Numbered from the stretch's first letter, positions 52,245 to 63,110 are shown. The stretch: 64,000 nt of DNA from an uncultured Sphingomonadales bacterium (GCA_903821605.1 CAIJLZ010000013.1:62001-126000); one strand, 5' to 3'. Notes: a model not told the origin generated them from the letters alone. Numbers and translations: made by a program.

Positions 52245-53195
52245 TTATGCCGTCTCTAGACCGCGCGGCAGCTTGAAGGCGATGGTTTCGCGCGCGGTTG
52301 TCACTTCCTGTTCGGTGACGGTGAAATGATCGGATAGCCGCTCGACCACCTCGCGCACCAAAATTTCGGGCGCAGATGCGCCAGCGGTGATGCCAAGCGC
52401 CTGCACGCCATCAAGCCATTGGAGATCAATATCTTCGGCACGACGGATCAATTGGGATTTCACCCCCTCGCGCTCGGCCAATTCGGCCAAGCGCAGGCTG
52501 TTCGAACTGTTGGGCGCACCGATGACGAGAAAGGCCTGACAATGCGGCGCAATCGCCTTGACCGCCGCCTGACGGTTGGACGTGGCGTAACAAATATCTT
52601 CGCCGCGCGGCCCTTGAATATCGGGGAAGCGTTGCTTCAAGCTTTCGATGATCTGCGCGGTATCATCCACCGATAGCGTAGTCTGGGTCAGGAAACCAAG
52701 TGGCGCGTCTGACGGTGGGCGGACATGCAGGGCGTCTTGCTCGTCCTCGACCAATGTCATCGCGCCCTCCGGCACCTGCCCGAATGTGCCGATGACCTCA
52801 GGATGACCGGCATGGCCGATGAACAAAATATGGCGGCCCTGTTCGACCATGCGTTCGGCTTGGCTATGCACCTTGGAGACGAGCGGGCAGGTGGCGTCCA
52901 AATAGGACAGGCCGCGCGCTTCCGCCTTGGCGGGGACGGCCTTGGGAACGCCATGGGCGGAGAACACGACGGGCACGCCATCCGGCACATCGTCGAGCGT
53001 TTCGACGAAAATCGCGCCGCGCGCTTTCAGCCCATCGACGACGAACTTATTGTGCACGATTTCGTGGCGCACATAGACCGGTGCGCCATATTTTTCGATC
53101 GCCAGCTCGACGATCCGGATCGCACGGTCCACGCCGGCACAGAAGCCGCGCGGGGCGGCAATCATCAGGTGAAGCGGTTTTTTCTCGACGGCCAT
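52245..53195 (-). CDS. ispH: 4-hydroxy-3-methylbut-2-enyl diphosphate reductase
   Basis: IspH makes IPP and DMAPP in the last MEP-pathway step. The 316-aa protein has the three cluster cysteines in [24 protein letters not shown] and [12 protein letters not shown], and the proton-relay region [13 protein letters not shown] at 53195 is chosen over 53228. First gene of ispH-thrB-rnhA, divergent from the lipoprotein gene. Confidence 0.96.
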   Translation of the reverse strand: MAVEKKPLHLMIAAPRGFCAGVDRAIRIVELAIEKYGAPVYVRHEIVHNKFVVDGLKARGAIFVETLDDVPDGVPVVFSAHGVPKAVPAKAEARGLSYLDATCPLVSKVHSQAERMVEQGRHILFIGHAGHPEVIGTFGQVPEGAMTLVEDEQDALHVRPPSDAPLGFLTQTTLSVDDTAQIIESLKQRFPDIQGPRGEDICYATSNRQAAVKAIAPHCQAFLVIGAPNSSNSLRLAELAEREGVKSQLIRRAEDIDLQWLDGVQALGITAGASAPEILVREVVERLSDHFTVTEQEVTTARETIAFKLPRGLETA

Positions 53196-53276
53196 GGGCG
53201 ATGCCTCTACGCGATTGCTTGCTTGCATGAAAGCGGCTTCCTATGATGACCGCAAAACTACACCAAGGATGTTCAC

Positions 53277-53918
53277 GTGCGCCCCACCAAGACACTCGCC
53301 ATGCTGCTCTCGCTTACAGCCCTTGCCGGATGCGGCGGCAATGACATGCTGGACGAAACCGGCGGTTTGCGCATTTCCCGTTCGGCGTGTCCGGCGGTGG
53401 CCATCCCGGCCCATACCGGCGATGTGACGCTGTTTGATCCGGCAGACAGCCGCGACAGCACTGCCATCGACGTGGTGGCGACAATCACCAATGTCCGCAG
53501 CACCTGCACCTCCAGTTCCAATGATATCACGGCCAGTGGCAGCTTTGACGTGCTGGCGAGCCGTCGCGATGCGGGTCAGGCCCGGACGGTGGTCTTGCCC
53601 TATTTTGCGACGGTCGTGCGTGCCGGCACTCGTATCGTGTCTAAGCAACTGGGCCAGGTCACGCTCAACTTCCCGGCAGGCTCAACCCGCGCCGCCGCCA
53701 ATGGCACCGCCAGCACCCGCGTGGCGTTGAACGAAGCGAGCATCCCGGAAGATGTCGAACGCCGCATCAACAAGCGCCGTAAGGCGGGCGATAATGACGC
53801 GGCGGTTGATCCGATGTCGGATCCGGAAGTGAAGTCGATTCTCTCGAATGCCAATTTCGAGCTGCTCGTCGGTTTCCAACTGACGGAAGACCAACTGAAA
53901 TATAACGCCACCCGCTGA
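53277..53918 (+). CDS. Predicted lipoprotein of unknown function
   Basis: A 213-aa protein starting with GTG (AAGGA 8-10 bp upstream). The N-terminus TLAMLLSLTALAGCGG has a clear lipobox (LAGC), so it is probably lipid-anchored. The middle is beta-rich (VVATITNVRSTCTSS, FDVLASRRD) and the C-terminus is charged (RRINKRRKAGDND). Such proteins next to ispH recur in sphingomonads. I do not recognise a named family. Confidence 0.8.
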   Translation: MRPTKTLAMLLSLTALAGCGGNDMLDETGGLRISRSACPAVAIPAHTGDVTLFDPADSRDSTAIDVVATITNVRSTCTSSSNDITASGSFDVLASRRDAGQARTVVLPYFATVVRAGTRIVSKQLGQVTLNFPAGSTRAAANGTASTRVALNEASIPEDVERRINKRRKAGDNDAAVDPMSDPEVKSILSNANFELLVGFQLTEDQLKYNATR

Positions 53919-54047
53919 TCAACCGGAGGTCCGCGTCCTGCTCGCCCATCGTCGGGCGTGGCGGCGGGCGTTGGTGGGCGCTGGGCGTTTCGTGCCATGC
54001 GTGACGCACAAATTGGCGCGCTGACGCTTCTGTGTTAGCGCAACATC

Positions 54048-54518
54048 ATGCAACTGACCCGCCATACCGATTACGCCCTGCGCGTATTGATCTATCTCGG
54101 GTCGCATCGCGACCGGCTGTGTTCGATCCATGAGGTCGCCAGCGTTTATCGGATTTCCCAGAACCACTTGATGAAGGTGGTCAACCATCTCGCACATTAT
54201 GGCGCGGTAGAGGCGTTGCGCGGGCGTGCCGGTGGCATTCGGCTCGCCAAGGCGCCGGCTGATATCAATATCGGGGCGCTGGTGCGGTCGACCGAAGCGC
54301 GGCTGGATCTGCTCGATTGCGACTCATGCCTGATTTCACCGGCCTGCGTGCTGACCGGGGTGTTGGATCAGGCGATGGCGGCGTTTTTCAAGGTGCTCGA
54401 CGCCTACACCCTTGAAGATGTGCTGGCGACGCGCGGGGATATGCTGAAATTATTCGCCCGATCACGCGCACAGGCGCAGGTCGAAGCGGTGATCGCGACC
54501 GAAGCGGCAGCAGATTGA
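54048..54518 (+). CDS. Rrf2-family transcription regulator, NsrR-like
   Basis: A 156-aa regulator with the N-terminal winged helix MQLTRHTDYALRVLIYL and cluster cysteines Cys91, Cys94 and Cys100 (DCDSCLISPACVL). The SPACVL end resembles NsrR, the [Fe-S] nitric oxide sensor; RirA and IscR are alternatives. Gene context does not show its targets. It lies directly upstream of the glycine riboswitch but is probably a separate unit. Confidence 0.85.
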   Translation: MQLTRHTDYALRVLIYLGSHRDRLCSIHEVASVYRISQNHLMKVVNHLAHYGAVEALRGRAGGIRLAKAPADINIGALVRSTEARLDLLDCDSCLISPACVLTGVLDQAMAAFFKVLDAYTLEDVLATRGDMLKLFARSRAQAQVEAVIATEAAAD

Positions 54519-54585
54519 GCGCAGTTCCGCTGCGAGGCGGTTGACTCGAATCGCCGCGCCCTGCAAGTGGGAAGAAATCGCTGGC

Positions 54586-54812
54586 CGTGCGGGAGAGTGC
54601 GGCGAGATGGCCTTCGGGTCGTCCTCGTCGCCGCCGAAGGAGCAACCGCCCCGGAATCTCTCAGGCGCAAGGGACCGCGCGGGCAAATGCGATACTCTGG
54701 AAAGCGGATGGGCGGCCTCGGCTGCGCTATCCCACCGAAGGGGTAAGTGCCGATTCGCATGGCAACATGCGGTCGTCATCAAAGCTCTCAGGTTCCGTGA
54801 CAGAGGGGGCAG
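54586..54812 (+). ncRNA. Tandem glycine riboswitch
   Basis: Two consecutive glycine aptamers lie upstream of gcvT. Aptamer 1 (about 54586-54683) has GGGAGAGT, CCGAAGGAGCAA and ATCTCTCAGG; aptamer 2 (about 54686-54812) has ACTCTGGAAAG, CCACCGAAGGGGTAA and AAGCTCTCAGG. These are the standard conserved cores. Glycine binding would raise expression of the cleavage operon. A small CGTCG/CGACG hairpin (54822-54836) may be part of the expression platform before gcvT. Confidence 0.93.
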
Positions 54813-54872
54813 GACCAAGGCCGTCGTTTGTCGACGCCGGGGATCCTCGACCTGTCATGGAAAGCGACCAAA

Positions 54873-56024
54873 ATGAGCGACCAGAATATCCCCGCCGAAG
54901 ACGGCATCGATGAAATCCTGAACCTGCCGCTTGATGCATGGCATCGTGCCAAGGGCGCGCGCATGGTCCCGTTCGCGGGCTATACCATGCCGATCCAATA
55001 TGAAGGCATCATCGCCGAACATCGCTGGACCCGCGATCAAGCAGGCCTGTTCGATGTCAGCCATATGGGCCAGCTCATCGTGTCGGGCGAGGATGATGGC
55101 GTGGCCGTGGATGACGCGCTGGAGGCACTGCTGCCCGGCGACATCAAGGGGCTGGCCGAAGGCAAGATGCGCTATTCGCTGCTGCTCAATGACGAGGGCG
55201 GCGCGCTTGACGATCTGATGATCACCCGCACCCCGACGGGCTTTTACGTTGTCGTCAACGGTGCGGTGAAATGGGAAGATATCGGCCATCTGCGCGAATA
55301 TCTGCCCGATGAGATCACGCTCAACCATCTGGAAGATCGCGCCTTGCTGGCGTTACAGGGGCCGAAGGCTGTCAATGCGCTTGAACGCGTCGTGCCGGGT
55401 GTCAGCCGCCTGTGCTTCATGGAAGCCGATATGTTCATATGGGGTGAAGACCCGCTGTGGATCAGCCGTTCCGGCTATACCGGCGAGGATGGGTTCGAGA
55501 TTTCGGTCCCGGCTGATCATGTCGAGCGGCTCGCCGATGCGCTGTGCGCCCAGCCCGAGGTCAAGCCGATTGGCCTTGGCGCGCGGGATTCGCTGCGGCT
55601 GGAGGCGGGCTTGCCGCTCTATGGCCATGATTTGGACGAGACGATTGACCCGATCGAGGCCGATCTTGGCTTCGCTGTGTCGAAGCGTCGCCGCATGGAC
55701 GGTGGCTTCATGGGGGCGGGCCCGGTGCTTGCTGCGATTGCCAATGGCGTCAGCCGCAAACGGGTCGGCCTGCATGTCGAGGGCAAGATGCCGGTGCGCG
55801 AAGGGGCGCTGCTGTTTTCCGGGGCCGAACAAGTCGGTCGCGTCACATCCGGCGGCCATTCGCCTAGCCTTGATCGCCCGATTGCCATGGGTTTTGTCGC
55901 GACGGCACTGGCCCAGCCCGGCACGCCGCTTGAAGCTGAGGTGCGCGGCAAGCGCGTGCCTGTCATCGTAACGGCCCTGCCGTTCGTCCCCCATCATTAT
56001 GTCCGCAAGGGAGCTGCCAAATGA
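54873..56024 (+). CDS. gcvT: Glycine cleavage T protein (aminomethyltransferase)
   Basis: GcvT transfers the methylene group from lipoylated H protein to THF, releasing ammonia. The 383-aa product has [38 protein letters not shown] and the C-terminal [15 protein letters not shown] at 54873 is chosen over the TTG at 54828. It overlaps gcvH (ATGA) and is led by the glycine riboswitch. Confidence 0.94.
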   Translation: MSDQNIPAEDGIDEILNLPLDAWHRAKGARMVPFAGYTMPIQYEGIIAEHRWTRDQAGLFDVSHMGQLIVSGEDDGVAVDDALEALLPGDIKGLAEGKMRYSLLLNDEGGALDDLMITRTPTGFYVVVNGAVKWEDIGHLREYLPDEITLNHLEDRALLALQGPKAVNALERVVPGVSRLCFMEADMFIWGEDPLWISRSGYTGEDGFEISVPADHVERLADALCAQPEVKPIGLGARDSLRLEAGLPLYGHDLDETIDPIEADLGFAVSKRRRMDGGFMGAGPVLAAIANGVSRKRVGLHVEGKMPVREGALLFSGAEQVGRVTSGGHSPSLDRPIAMGFVATALAQPGTPLEAEVRGKRVPVIVTALPFVPHHYVRKGAAK

Positions 56025-56392
56025 CCCGTTATTTCACCGATGAACATGAATGGATCGACGTGGACGGGGGTCAGGCGACCGTCGGCATCACCGATTACGC
56101 CCAAGGCCAGCTCGGCGATATCGTGTTTGTGGAACTGCCCGCCATCGGCGCGGCGGTGACCAAGGGCGGCGAAGCGGCCGTGGTCGAATCGGTCAAGGCG
56201 GCATCCGATGTCTATGCGCCGGTCAGCGGCACCGTCACCGCCGCCAATGATGCGCTGGGCGATGATCCCTCACTGGTCAACAGCGCGCCGGAGGGCGAGG
56301 GCTGGTTCTTCAAGCTGACGCTCGCCGATGCGGGTGAACTTGAGGGGTTGATGGACGCCGCCGCCTATCAGGCGTTCGTGGCGAGCCTGTAA
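56021..56392 (+). CDS. gcvH: Glycine cleavage H protein
   Basis: The lipoyl shuttle protein of the glycine cleavage system, 123 aa. The lipoylated Lys59 lies in [10 protein letters not shown]. The family start [13 protein letters not shown] is intact. It is coupled to gcvT by a 4-base overlap and is followed 48 bp later by gcvPA. Confidence 0.96.
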   Translation: MTRYFTDEHEWIDVDGGQATVGITDYAQGQLGDIVFVELPAIGAAVTKGGEAAVVESVKAASDVYAPVSGTVTAANDALGDDPSLVNSAPEGEGWFFKLTLADAGELEGLMDAAAYQAFVASL

Positions 56393-56440
56393 AGCGAGCA
56401 AAACGCCCCTTTCGCAAGCGTGCGGAAGGGGAGGAGATGA

Positions 56441-57805
56441 ATGACGATGCGATATCTGCCCCTGACCCAAGGCGACCGTGCCGAGATGCTGGCCCGGATT
56501 GGCGCCACTTCTATCGATGACCTGTTCATTGACGTGCCGGCCGATGCCCGGCGCGATGGCCCGATTGCGGGACTGCCGCCACATGCCAGCGAAATGGCGG
56601 TGGAGCGTCATCTCACCAAGCTGGCGCGCCAGAATCTGGTCGCGGGCGAGGTGCCGTTTTTTCTGGGGGCCGGGGCCTATCGCCACCATGTGCCGGCAAG
56701 CGTCGACCATCTGATCCAGCGTGGCGAGTTTCTGACCGCCTATACGCCCTATCAGCCGGAAATCGCGCAGGGCACGTTGCAGATGCTGTTCGAGTTCCAG
56801 ACCCAGGTTGCGCGGCTGTTCGGCTGCGACGTGGCGAATGCATCGATGTATGATGGCTCGACGGCCTGTTGGGAGGCCATTTCCATGGCCCGGCGCGTCA
56901 CCAAAAAGGCGCGTGCGGTCATCTCCAACGGGTTGCACCCGCATTATGTCTCGGTCGCGACCACCATGGCGCGGTTTACCGGCGACCAACTCGTCACCGC
57001 GACCCCCGATCTGGCGGCAGAAGCCGATAGCGCGCGGGTGATTGCCGAAATCGACAGCCAGACAAGCTGCGTCGTGGTGCAATATCCCGATATTCTGGGC
57101 CGTATCCCGGATCTGCGGCCGATTGCCGAGGCGGCGCACGCGCAGGGCGCGCTGCTGATTGCGGTGGTGACCGAGCCGGTCGCGCTTGGCCTGATCCGCT
57201 CGCCGGGCGAATTGGGGGCGGATATTGTGGTGGGTGAGGGCCAGTCGCTGGGCGTCGGCCTCCAGTTCGGCGGGCCTTATCTCGGCCTGTTCGCCTGTAA
57301 GGAAAAATTCGTGCGCCAGATGCCGGGCCGCCTATGTGGCGAAACGGTCGATGCCGATGGCAAGCGCGGCTTTGTGCTGACGCTGTCGACCCGTGAGCAG
57401 CATATCCGCCGCGAAAAGGCGACGAGCAATATCTGCACCAATTCAGGGCTTTGCGCGCTGGCGTTCAATATTCATCTCACCTTGTTGGGCGGTAGCGGGC
57501 TGGAGAAGCTTGCCCGGCTTAACCATGGTCGCGCGCTGGCGGCGGCGGCGCGGCTGGCGCAGGTGCCCGGCGTGCGCTTGGTCAATGCCAGCTTCTTCAA
57601 CGAATTCACGATCGAACTTCCCAAGGAAGCTCGCCCGGTGGTCCGCGCCTTGGCGGAACGTGACGTGCTGGGCGGTGTATCGCTTGGGCGGCTCTATCCG
57701 GGGGCGGAAGCGCTTGGCAATGGGCTGGTCGTCGCGGTCACGGAAACCGCGAGCGAGGATGATATCGAGACCTTTGCCGTCGCATTGCAGGAGGTGCTGG
57801 CATGA
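56441..57805 (+). CDS. gcvPA: Glycine dehydrogenase (decarboxylating) subunit 1
   Basis: N-terminal half of the P protein as a separate gene, 454 aa. It shows [44 protein letters not shown] and [10 protein letters not shown]. The split gcvPA/gcvPB form is normal in sphingomonads. GGAG precedes the ATG at 56441. It overlaps gcvPB by ATGA. Confidence 0.95.
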   Translation: MTMRYLPLTQGDRAEMLARIGATSIDDLFIDVPADARRDGPIAGLPPHASEMAVERHLTKLARQNLVAGEVPFFLGAGAYRHHVPASVDHLIQRGEFLTAYTPYQPEIAQGTLQMLFEFQTQVARLFGCDVANASMYDGSTACWEAISMARRVTKKARAVISNGLHPHYVSVATTMARFTGDQLVTATPDLAAEADSARVIAEIDSQTSCVVVQYPDILGRIPDLRPIAEAAHAQGALLIAVVTEPVALGLIRSPGELGADIVVGEGQSLGVGLQFGGPYLGLFACKEKFVRQMPGRLCGETVDADGKRGFVLTLSTREQHIRREKATSNICTNSGLCALAFNIHLTLLGGSGLEKLARLNHGRALAAAARLAQVPGVRLVNASFFNEFTIELPKEARPVVRALAERDVLGGVSLGRLYPGAEALGNGLVVAVTETASEDDIETFAVALQEVLA

Positions 57806-59385
57806 GCGCGATCAACCAGAGCGGATGGCGTCCTGAAATGGGGCCGGCTGAAATGGGGCAGGCGGGCCATGATGCGGGCGCGACCTTTACCGGCAACCGG
57901 GCGTTGATGTTGGAAGAGCCGTTGCTATTCGAAATTGGCCGCCCGGATGCAAGCGGGGTCGATCTGCCCGAGACGGTGCTGATGGAAAATCGGCTCGGCG
58001 GCATGATGCGCGCCGCGCAGGTGGATTTGCCGGGCCTGTCCGAACCGGAAACCGTGCGCCATTATACCCGTCTCAGCCGCCAGAACTATGCCATTGATTT
58101 AGGCCTGTTTCCGCTTGGTAGCTGCACGATGAAGCACAATCCGCGCCTCAATGAGAAAATGGCGCGACTGCCCGGTTTTGCCGACATTCACCCGTTGCAG
58201 CCGGTCCAGTCGGTGCAAGGTGCGCTGGGCCTGATCCACGAACTCGCGGAATGGCTGAAGACGTTGACCGGCATGGCGGCCGTCGCGATGAGCCCCAAGG
58301 CGGGCGCGCATGGCGAATTGTGTGGCTTGCTGGCGATCCGTGCCGCGCATGATGCGGCGGGGTCGGATCGCTCGGTCATTCTCGTGCCGGAAAGCGCGCA
58401 CGGCACTAACCCGGCGACCGCGGCGTTCTGTGGCTATAAGGTTGAAAATATCCCGGCGACCGCCGAGGGGCGGGTCGATCTGGCGGCGCTGGTCTCGCGC
58501 TTGGGGCCGGATGTGGCGGGCGTGATGATCACCAACCCGAACACCTGCGGCTTGTTCGAACGCGATATGAAGAAAATCTCCGATGCTGTTCATGCGGCTG
58601 GTGGTTATGTCTATTGCGATGGTGCGAATTTCAACGCGATTGTCGGTCGGGTGCGGCCCGGCGACCTTGGCATTGATGCGATGCACATCAACCTGCACAA
58701 GACCTTCTCCACCCCGCATGGCGGCGGTGGACCGGGTTCGGGGCCGGTGGTGCTGTCGGCGGCGCTCGCGCCTTATGCGCCGCTGCCGTTCGTCGAGCGG
58801 CATGGCGATCGCTATGAACTGGTCGAAGAAGAGACGGCGGGCGAGCATCACGCCGGTACCTTTGGCCGCATGGTCGCCTTCCATGGCCAGATGGGCATGT
58901 TCACCCGTGCATTGACCTATATTCTCTCGCATGGCGCGGATGGCCTGCGGCAGGTGGCGGAAGATGCGGTGTTGAACGCCAATTACCTGCTGCGTTCACT
59001 GGATGATGTGCTGGTTGCGCCCTTTGGGGCGACCGGTCCGTGCATGCACGAGGCGCTGTTTTCCGACGATAATTTCGCCGAGGGCTTCTCGACGCTCGAT
59101 CTGGCCAAGGGGTTGATCGACGAGGGCTATCACCCGATGACGGTCTATTTCCCGCTCGTCGTTCATGGCGCGATGCTGATGGAGCCGACCGAGACGGAAT
59201 CCAAGGCCGCGCTCGACCAGTTCATCGGCGCGATCCGGTCGCTTGCGGTGCGGGCCAAGGCGGGCGATCCGCTGCTGAAATCAGCCCCGCATTTCGCCCC
59301 GCGTCGCCGGCTTGATGAAACCCAGGCCGCCCGCAAGCCGGTGCTGATCTGGCAACCGCCATTGGTGGCGGAAGCTGCGGAATAG
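57802..59385 (+). CDS. gcvPB: Glycine dehydrogenase (decarboxylating) subunit 2
   Basis: Second half of the P protein, 527 aa. The PLP lysine is in [50 protein letters not shown] and the glycine-rich loop are intact. It completes T, H and P; the L protein (Lpd) is shared with other complexes and lies elsewhere. Confidence 0.95.
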   Translation: MSAINQSGWRPEMGPAEMGQAGHDAGATFTGNRALMLEEPLLFEIGRPDASGVDLPETVLMENRLGGMMRAAQVDLPGLSEPETVRHYTRLSRQNYAIDLGLFPLGSCTMKHNPRLNEKMARLPGFADIHPLQPVQSVQGALGLIHELAEWLKTLTGMAAVAMSPKAGAHGELCGLLAIRAAHDAAGSDRSVILVPESAHGTNPATAAFCGYKVENIPATAEGRVDLAALVSRLGPDVAGVMITNPNTCGLFERDMKKISDAVHAAGGYVYCDGANFNAIVGRVRPGDLGIDAMHINLHKTFSTPHGGGGPGSGPVVLSAALAPYAPLPFVERHGDRYELVEEETAGEHHAGTFGRMVAFHGQMGMFTRALTYILSHGADGLRQVAEDAVLNANYLLRSLDDVLVAPFGATGPCMHEALFSDDNFAEGFSTLDLAKGLIDEGYHPMTVYFPLVVHGAMLMEPTETESKAALDQFIGAIRSLAVRAKAGDPLLKSAPHFAPRRRLDETQAARKPVLIWQPPLVAEAAE

Positions 59386-59429
59386 GACTGTTCGCCCGCA
59401 CTGATAGCGATTAGTGCGGGCGCGTGACC

Positions 59430-60920
59430 ATGACCGAATCGTCCCGCCGCCGCGCTGCTATCGTCGATATCGGCTCGAACAGTGTGCGCCTCGTCATTTA
59501 TGACGGCCCGGCGCGCGCGCCCAATACCTTGTTCAACGAAAAAGTGCTGGCCGGGCTGGGCAAGAATATGGGCCCGGATGGCACGCTGGATCCGGCGGCC
59601 TGTGCGCGCACGCTGGCAGCGTTGCGGCGCTTCGTCACCATTTTGCGCGACATGTCGGTCAGCGATGTGCAGACGGTGGCAACCGCAGCGGTGCGAGATG
59701 CGCGCAATGGCGTGGAATTGCTTGATCAGATCCGGGCGCTGGGGCTGGAACCGCGCATCCTGTCGGGCAGCGAAGAGGCGCGCACCGCCGCGCTTGGCGT
59801 CATTTCGGCAATGCCGGAGGCAGATGGGATTGTCGGCGATCTTGGCGGCGGCAGTCTTGAACTGGCGCGGGTGCAGAAGGGCGAGATTACCGATCTGGCC
59901 TCTTTTCCGCTTGGCGTGCTGCGGCTTGCCGCGCTGCGGGAGCAAAATCCCAAAACGGTCGCGCAGGAAATTCGCAAGGCGATCAGCGATGCCGGTTGGG
60001 CCGGGCGCGGCGAGGGGCTGCCGCTTTATCTGGTCGGCGGTTCATGGCGTTCGCTGTCCAAGGTCCACATGTATTTCAGCCAATATCCGCTGCCGATTGT
60101 TCACGCCTATAATTTTGGCGCGGATAGCGTGACCTGGCTTCAGGCGCGGCTGGCGACAATGGATCGGCAGGTCATGCGCCAAGTCGCCCATATTTCATCG
60201 GCCCGCTTGCGGATGCTGGGTGAGGCGAGCGAACTGCTGGCGCAACTGGTGCGTGTGCTTGGTTCCGATCATCTGGTCGCATCGGCCTATGGGCTGCGCG
60301 AGGGGCTGTTGTACGCATCGCTTGATCCCAAGGTGCAGGCGCTTGACCCGCTGATCGCGCTGGCCCGCGAAGAGGCGTTCCGTCAGGGGCGGCAGCCGGA
60401 ACATGGGCGCACCCTGGATCGATGGATTGCCCCCGCATTGGAGGCGCAATGCCCGTCATCGCCCTTGATGCGGCGGTTGCGGCTGGCGGCGTGCACTTTG
60501 GCCGATGTCAGTTGGCGTGCCCATCCCGATTTCCGACCGGAACGTGGCGTAGAAATCGCGCTGCACGGCAATTTGGTCGGGATTGATGGCGAGGGGCGGG
60601 CGATCCTGGCGGCCATTTTGTTCGCCGCATTGGGTGGGCATCCCAAGCAGCTTGATCCGGTCATCGCCCAATTGGCCAGCCCGGCCCAGATCGAGGACGC
60701 GCGTCGCGCCGGCATGGCGATCCGCCTGGCTCAGCGCTGGAGCGCTGGCGTTGCCGCGCCATTGGAGCAAAGCTGCCTGATCAATAATGGTCGGGAATTG
60801 TTGCTGAGTTTTGATCCGGCGAGCGCGAATCTATATGGCGAGACGGTTGCCAAATTGCATGAAGCGCTGGCTGCCGAGCTTGGGCTCATGACGGCCAGCG
60901 CTTCAATGTCAGTCGAATAA
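59430..60920 (+). CDS. ppx: Exopolyphosphatase / GppA-like phosphatase
   Basis: A 496-aa Ppx/GppA family enzyme of the actin-like ATPase fold, acting on polyphosphate and/or pppGpp. It has VDIGSNSVRLVIYD, TAAVRDARNG, GDLGGGSLELARV and a C-terminal HD-like region. ATG at 59430 is chosen over GTG at 59424. It follows gcvPB by 44 bp and could be read from it. A functional link to rsh, at the other end of the window, is possible through (p)ppGpp. Confidence 0.9.
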   Translation: MTESSRRRAAIVDIGSNSVRLVIYDGPARAPNTLFNEKVLAGLGKNMGPDGTLDPAACARTLAALRRFVTILRDMSVSDVQTVATAAVRDARNGVELLDQIRALGLEPRILSGSEEARTAALGVISAMPEADGIVGDLGGGSLELARVQKGEITDLASFPLGVLRLAALREQNPKTVAQEIRKAISDAGWAGRGEGLPLYLVGGSWRSLSKVHMYFSQYPLPIVHAYNFGADSVTWLQARLATMDRQVMRQVAHISSARLRMLGEASELLAQLVRVLGSDHLVASAYGLREGLLYASLDPKVQALDPLIALAREEAFRQGRQPEHGRTLDRWIAPALEAQCPSSPLMRRLRLAACTLADVSWRAHPDFRPERGVEIALHGNLVGIDGEGRAILAAILFAALGGHPKQLDPVIAQLASPAQIEDARRAGMAIRLAQRWSAGVAAPLEQSCLINNGRELLLSFDPASANLYGETVAKLHEALAAELGLMTASASMSVE

Positions 60921-60951
60921 TCGGTTTCCGGGGAGGAAATCAGGCCGACGA

Positions 60952-61167
60952 TTAGTCGAGCTTCGGTTCCAACAGCTTGTGAAGATGTACGACAACATAG
61001 CGCATTTCTGCGTCGTCGACGGTCTTTTGTGCGGCACTGCGCCACGCTTTTTCTGCACTGGCAAAGTCGGGATAGATACCGACAACGTCAAGATTGGCCG
61101 GATCGACAAAATCCAAATCCTGTGGGTCTTTAACCCGGCCACCGAATACAAGATGTAATTTGCTCAA
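60952..61167 (-). CDS. DUF4170 small protein
   Basis: A 71-aa protein (MSKLHLVFGGRVKDPQ..., VGIYPDFASAEKAWRSAAQK, YVVVHLHKLLEP) of a short conserved alphaproteobacterial family of unknown function. It starts with TTG at 61167; GGGAG is about 8 bp upstream and the nearby ATG is out of frame. Confidence 0.8.
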   Translation of the reverse strand: MSKLHLVFGGRVKDPQDLDFVDPANLDVVGIYPDFASAEKAWRSAAQKTVDDAEMRYVVVHLHKLLEPKLD

Positions 61168-61255
61168 ACCATGTCTCCCGTAGGTGCGACGACAAAAAGC
61201 CGGTTCAGACCGCCTTTCCCGCGCCTACGGAATCTCATGCTGATTTTTCAGTCGG

Positions 61256-61855
61256 TTAACGCGAAGTCTTCATGAATTTGACCAGCGCATCGAAGCCGTG
61301 ACGCTGGACATAGCTATCAAAATCAGCGGCTTGTGTCACCGACAAATTAATCCCGCCGACGGTCAGATTCGTGACCTGATAATTGCCGCCAAAACGTTGC
61401 ACGGCCCAGATCGAGTTGATCGGCTGGGCGGCACCCGGCTGGCGGACAGAGGTGGATACCGCGCCGACATCATTGCGTTCAACCGCACGCAGGATTTTGA
61501 AATCGGCCTTGGCGAAATCATAGATTCGGTCGGCATAGAGATTGAGCACATATTCCGGGAACACGGCCTTATAGGCCTGATATTGCGCCGGGGTGATCTT
61601 GTTGCGCCAGCGGTTGATCAGCCGGTCGCCGATGCTGTCCACGGCGAAATGCTGCTGTAGCAGGCGGCGAAATTCAGCCCGGCCTGCCTTGCGTTCGCGG
61701 GTGCGCAGCACGGTGAAGCCTTCTTGTGCCAGCGTGTCGATGAAGGTGCGGGCGTCCTTATTGGCGACGACAGCCGCCGCCACCGGGGCGGGCGCAATCA
61801 GGGCGGCAACCGGTGCAAGCGCAAGCAATACAGCACGATAGGACGAAAACTTCAT
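61256..61855 (-). CDS. MlaC/Ttg2D-like periplasmic phospholipid-binding protein
   Basis: A 199-aa secreted protein with a signal peptide (ending about residue 27) and the Tol_Tol_Ttg2 fold: INRWRNKITPAQYQAYKAVFPEYV and WAVQRFGGNYQVTNLTVGGINLS. MlaC shuttles phospholipid between the membranes. The MlaFEDB transporter is not adjacent, so it is an orphan or the transporter is elsewhere. HpnM is a related alternative. Confidence 0.85.
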   Translation of the reverse strand: MKFSSYRAVLLALAPVAALIAPAPVAAAVVANKDARTFIDTLAQEGFTVLRTRERKAGRAEFRRLLQQHFAVDSIGDRLINRWRNKITPAQYQAYKAVFPEYVLNLYADRIYDFAKADFKILRAVERNDVGAVSTSVRQPGAAQPINSIWAVQRFGGNYQVTNLTVGGINLSVTQAADFDSYVQRHGFDALVKFMKTSR

Positions 61856-61948
61856 TCACTCTCTCCAAATAACAGATACCCATGCATCGGCATTTGTCAT
61901 TGCAGATACCGTGTGAACGAGACTTGAATCAAGCGGGGCGGGAAATGC

Positions 61949-62341
61949 TTACGCCTTGGGCGCGCCTTTGCCGGACACCGCCTTGGTGGCGGCGCTGGCA
62001 ATGTCCTTTGCGCCGGTCATCAAGCGATCAGCCTGCGCCCGGGCATTTTCGCGGGTGAAGCCAAGTTCGTCGAGCTTGGCCTTGCTGCCCTCGGTTGCGG
62101 CATGGACGGCGGCGCGCGCCTTGTCGTTCACCTTGCGGCCCAGCGGTGCCAGTTTTTCGCGCTCCTTGCGGGTGATCGGCAGCAGTGCGCCAAGCAGTGC
62201 GCCCACGGCAATCCCGCCAATCAGCGCGGTAATCGGGTTTTTATCGACCTGAGCGGCCGCCACATGCTGCGCATGGGCAAGACCCGTTTCATCATCCTCG
62301 AAAATCTCGGCAAGGGATTCGGTGCCGGGCAGCTTGGTCAT
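61949..62341 (-). CDS. Hypothetical protein with a glycine-rich hydrophobic segment
   Basis: A 130-aa protein: acidic N-terminus, a hydrophobic Gly-rich stretch (ITALIGGIAVGALLGALLP) at about 37-55, then a charged helical region and Ala/Lys-rich tail. It overlaps the DUF3618 gene (ATGA) and is the last of the four-gene envelope cluster. The make-up suggests a small membrane-associated protein. Confidence 0.7.
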   Translation of the reverse strand: MTKLPGTESLAEIFEDDETGLAHAQHVAAAQVDKNPITALIGGIAVGALLGALLPITRKEREKLAPLGRKVNDKARAAVHAATEGSKAKLDELGFTRENARAQADRLMTGAKDIASAATKAVSGKGAPKA

Positions 62342-62700
62342 GATGGATTCTCCTCGGACGCGTGCAGGGGGGATGGGGTCGGTTCGGCTTCAGCGTTGGC
62401 CGTTGTCGGCGTGGCCTTGTCCATTGCCCATCGGGCGAATGTGCCAAGGTCGCGGCGGAACAGCCACAAGACGGCGGCAACGGCGACGGCGATGATCGTC
62501 GGCTTGCGTTCCCGGACATAATCGGCGGCGTCATCGGCCAGCCGGTGGCTTTGTTCGCGCACCCGGTCGAGCGCCTGTTCGGCCAGCACGCGCGGGTCAA
62601 GCCGATGTTGGATCGTGGTCAAGGTCTCGGATAGCCGGGCACGCGCCGCGATACGTTCGGCAGCAGCTTGGCGGATACGCTCATCAATATCTGCCGTCAT
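62338..62700 (-). CDS. DUF3618 membrane protein
   Basis: A 120-aa protein with an N-terminal helical region (ETLTTIQHRLDPRVLAEQALDRV), a RERKPTIIAVAVAAVLWLF hydrophobic segment and a polar tail. The pattern fits the DUF3618 family. It overlaps both neighbours by 4 bases. Confidence 0.78.
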   Translation of the reverse strand: MTADIDERIRQAAAERIAARARLSETLTTIQHRLDPRVLAEQALDRVREQSHRLADDAADYVRERKPTIIAVAVAAVLWLFRRDLGTFARWAMDKATPTTANAEAEPTPSPLHASEENPS

Positions 62701-63110
62701 GGCAGGCGGTCCTCCTCCACGCCGGAGAATTCCGCCCGCGCCTGTGCAAACAAGGCCGTCACATTAAGCCACGCACGCCGAGTCAGAATATAGCCCGCCA
62801 GCAGCGCCAGCAAGGCGGTGACCAATGCCGCCACCGGCAGCGGCATATAGGCCGCCAACGAGAGGCCGAGCAGGATGATCGTGGCGATCATCCCGGATAG
62901 GGCGATCCCGATGCCCATCGCGCCCATCGCGATGAACGGGCGCGCCTCGTCAATGCGACGGGCCGCCAACAGGCGGCGGTGATCAATCTCGGCCCGCACC
63001 AGATCCGTGCTGTCATCGATCAGCCGCCCGAACAGTTCCTTGACCGACTCGTCGTCGTCAGGGCCTGCATCGTTGAGGGGCGGTTCATCTTGGGCGGTGC
63101 CATTGGTCAT
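62697..63110 (-). CDS. Phage_holin_3_6 (YqjE-like) membrane protein
   Basis: A 137-aa protein with an acidic N-terminus, an amphipathic region (LIDDSTDLVRAEIDHRR), two membrane helices (MGAMGIGIALSGMIATIILL and PLPVAALVTALLALLAGYIL) and a short tail. This is the holin-superfamily-like layout of E. coli YqjE. It is not part of a phage. It overlaps the DUF3618 gene (ATGA). Confidence 0.8.
   Translation of the reverse strand: MTNGTAQDEPPLNDAGPDDDESVKELFGRLIDDSTDLVRAEIDHRRLLAARRIDEARPFIAMGAMGIGIALSGMIATIILLGLSLAAYMPLPVAALVTALLALLAGYILTRRAWLNVTALFAQARAEFSGVEEDRLP

Noticed and set aside
62697-63110. Holin-like protein as a sign of prophage
   Set aside because: No other phage gene is near; the family includes chromosomal YqjE-type proteins and the neighbours fit that context.
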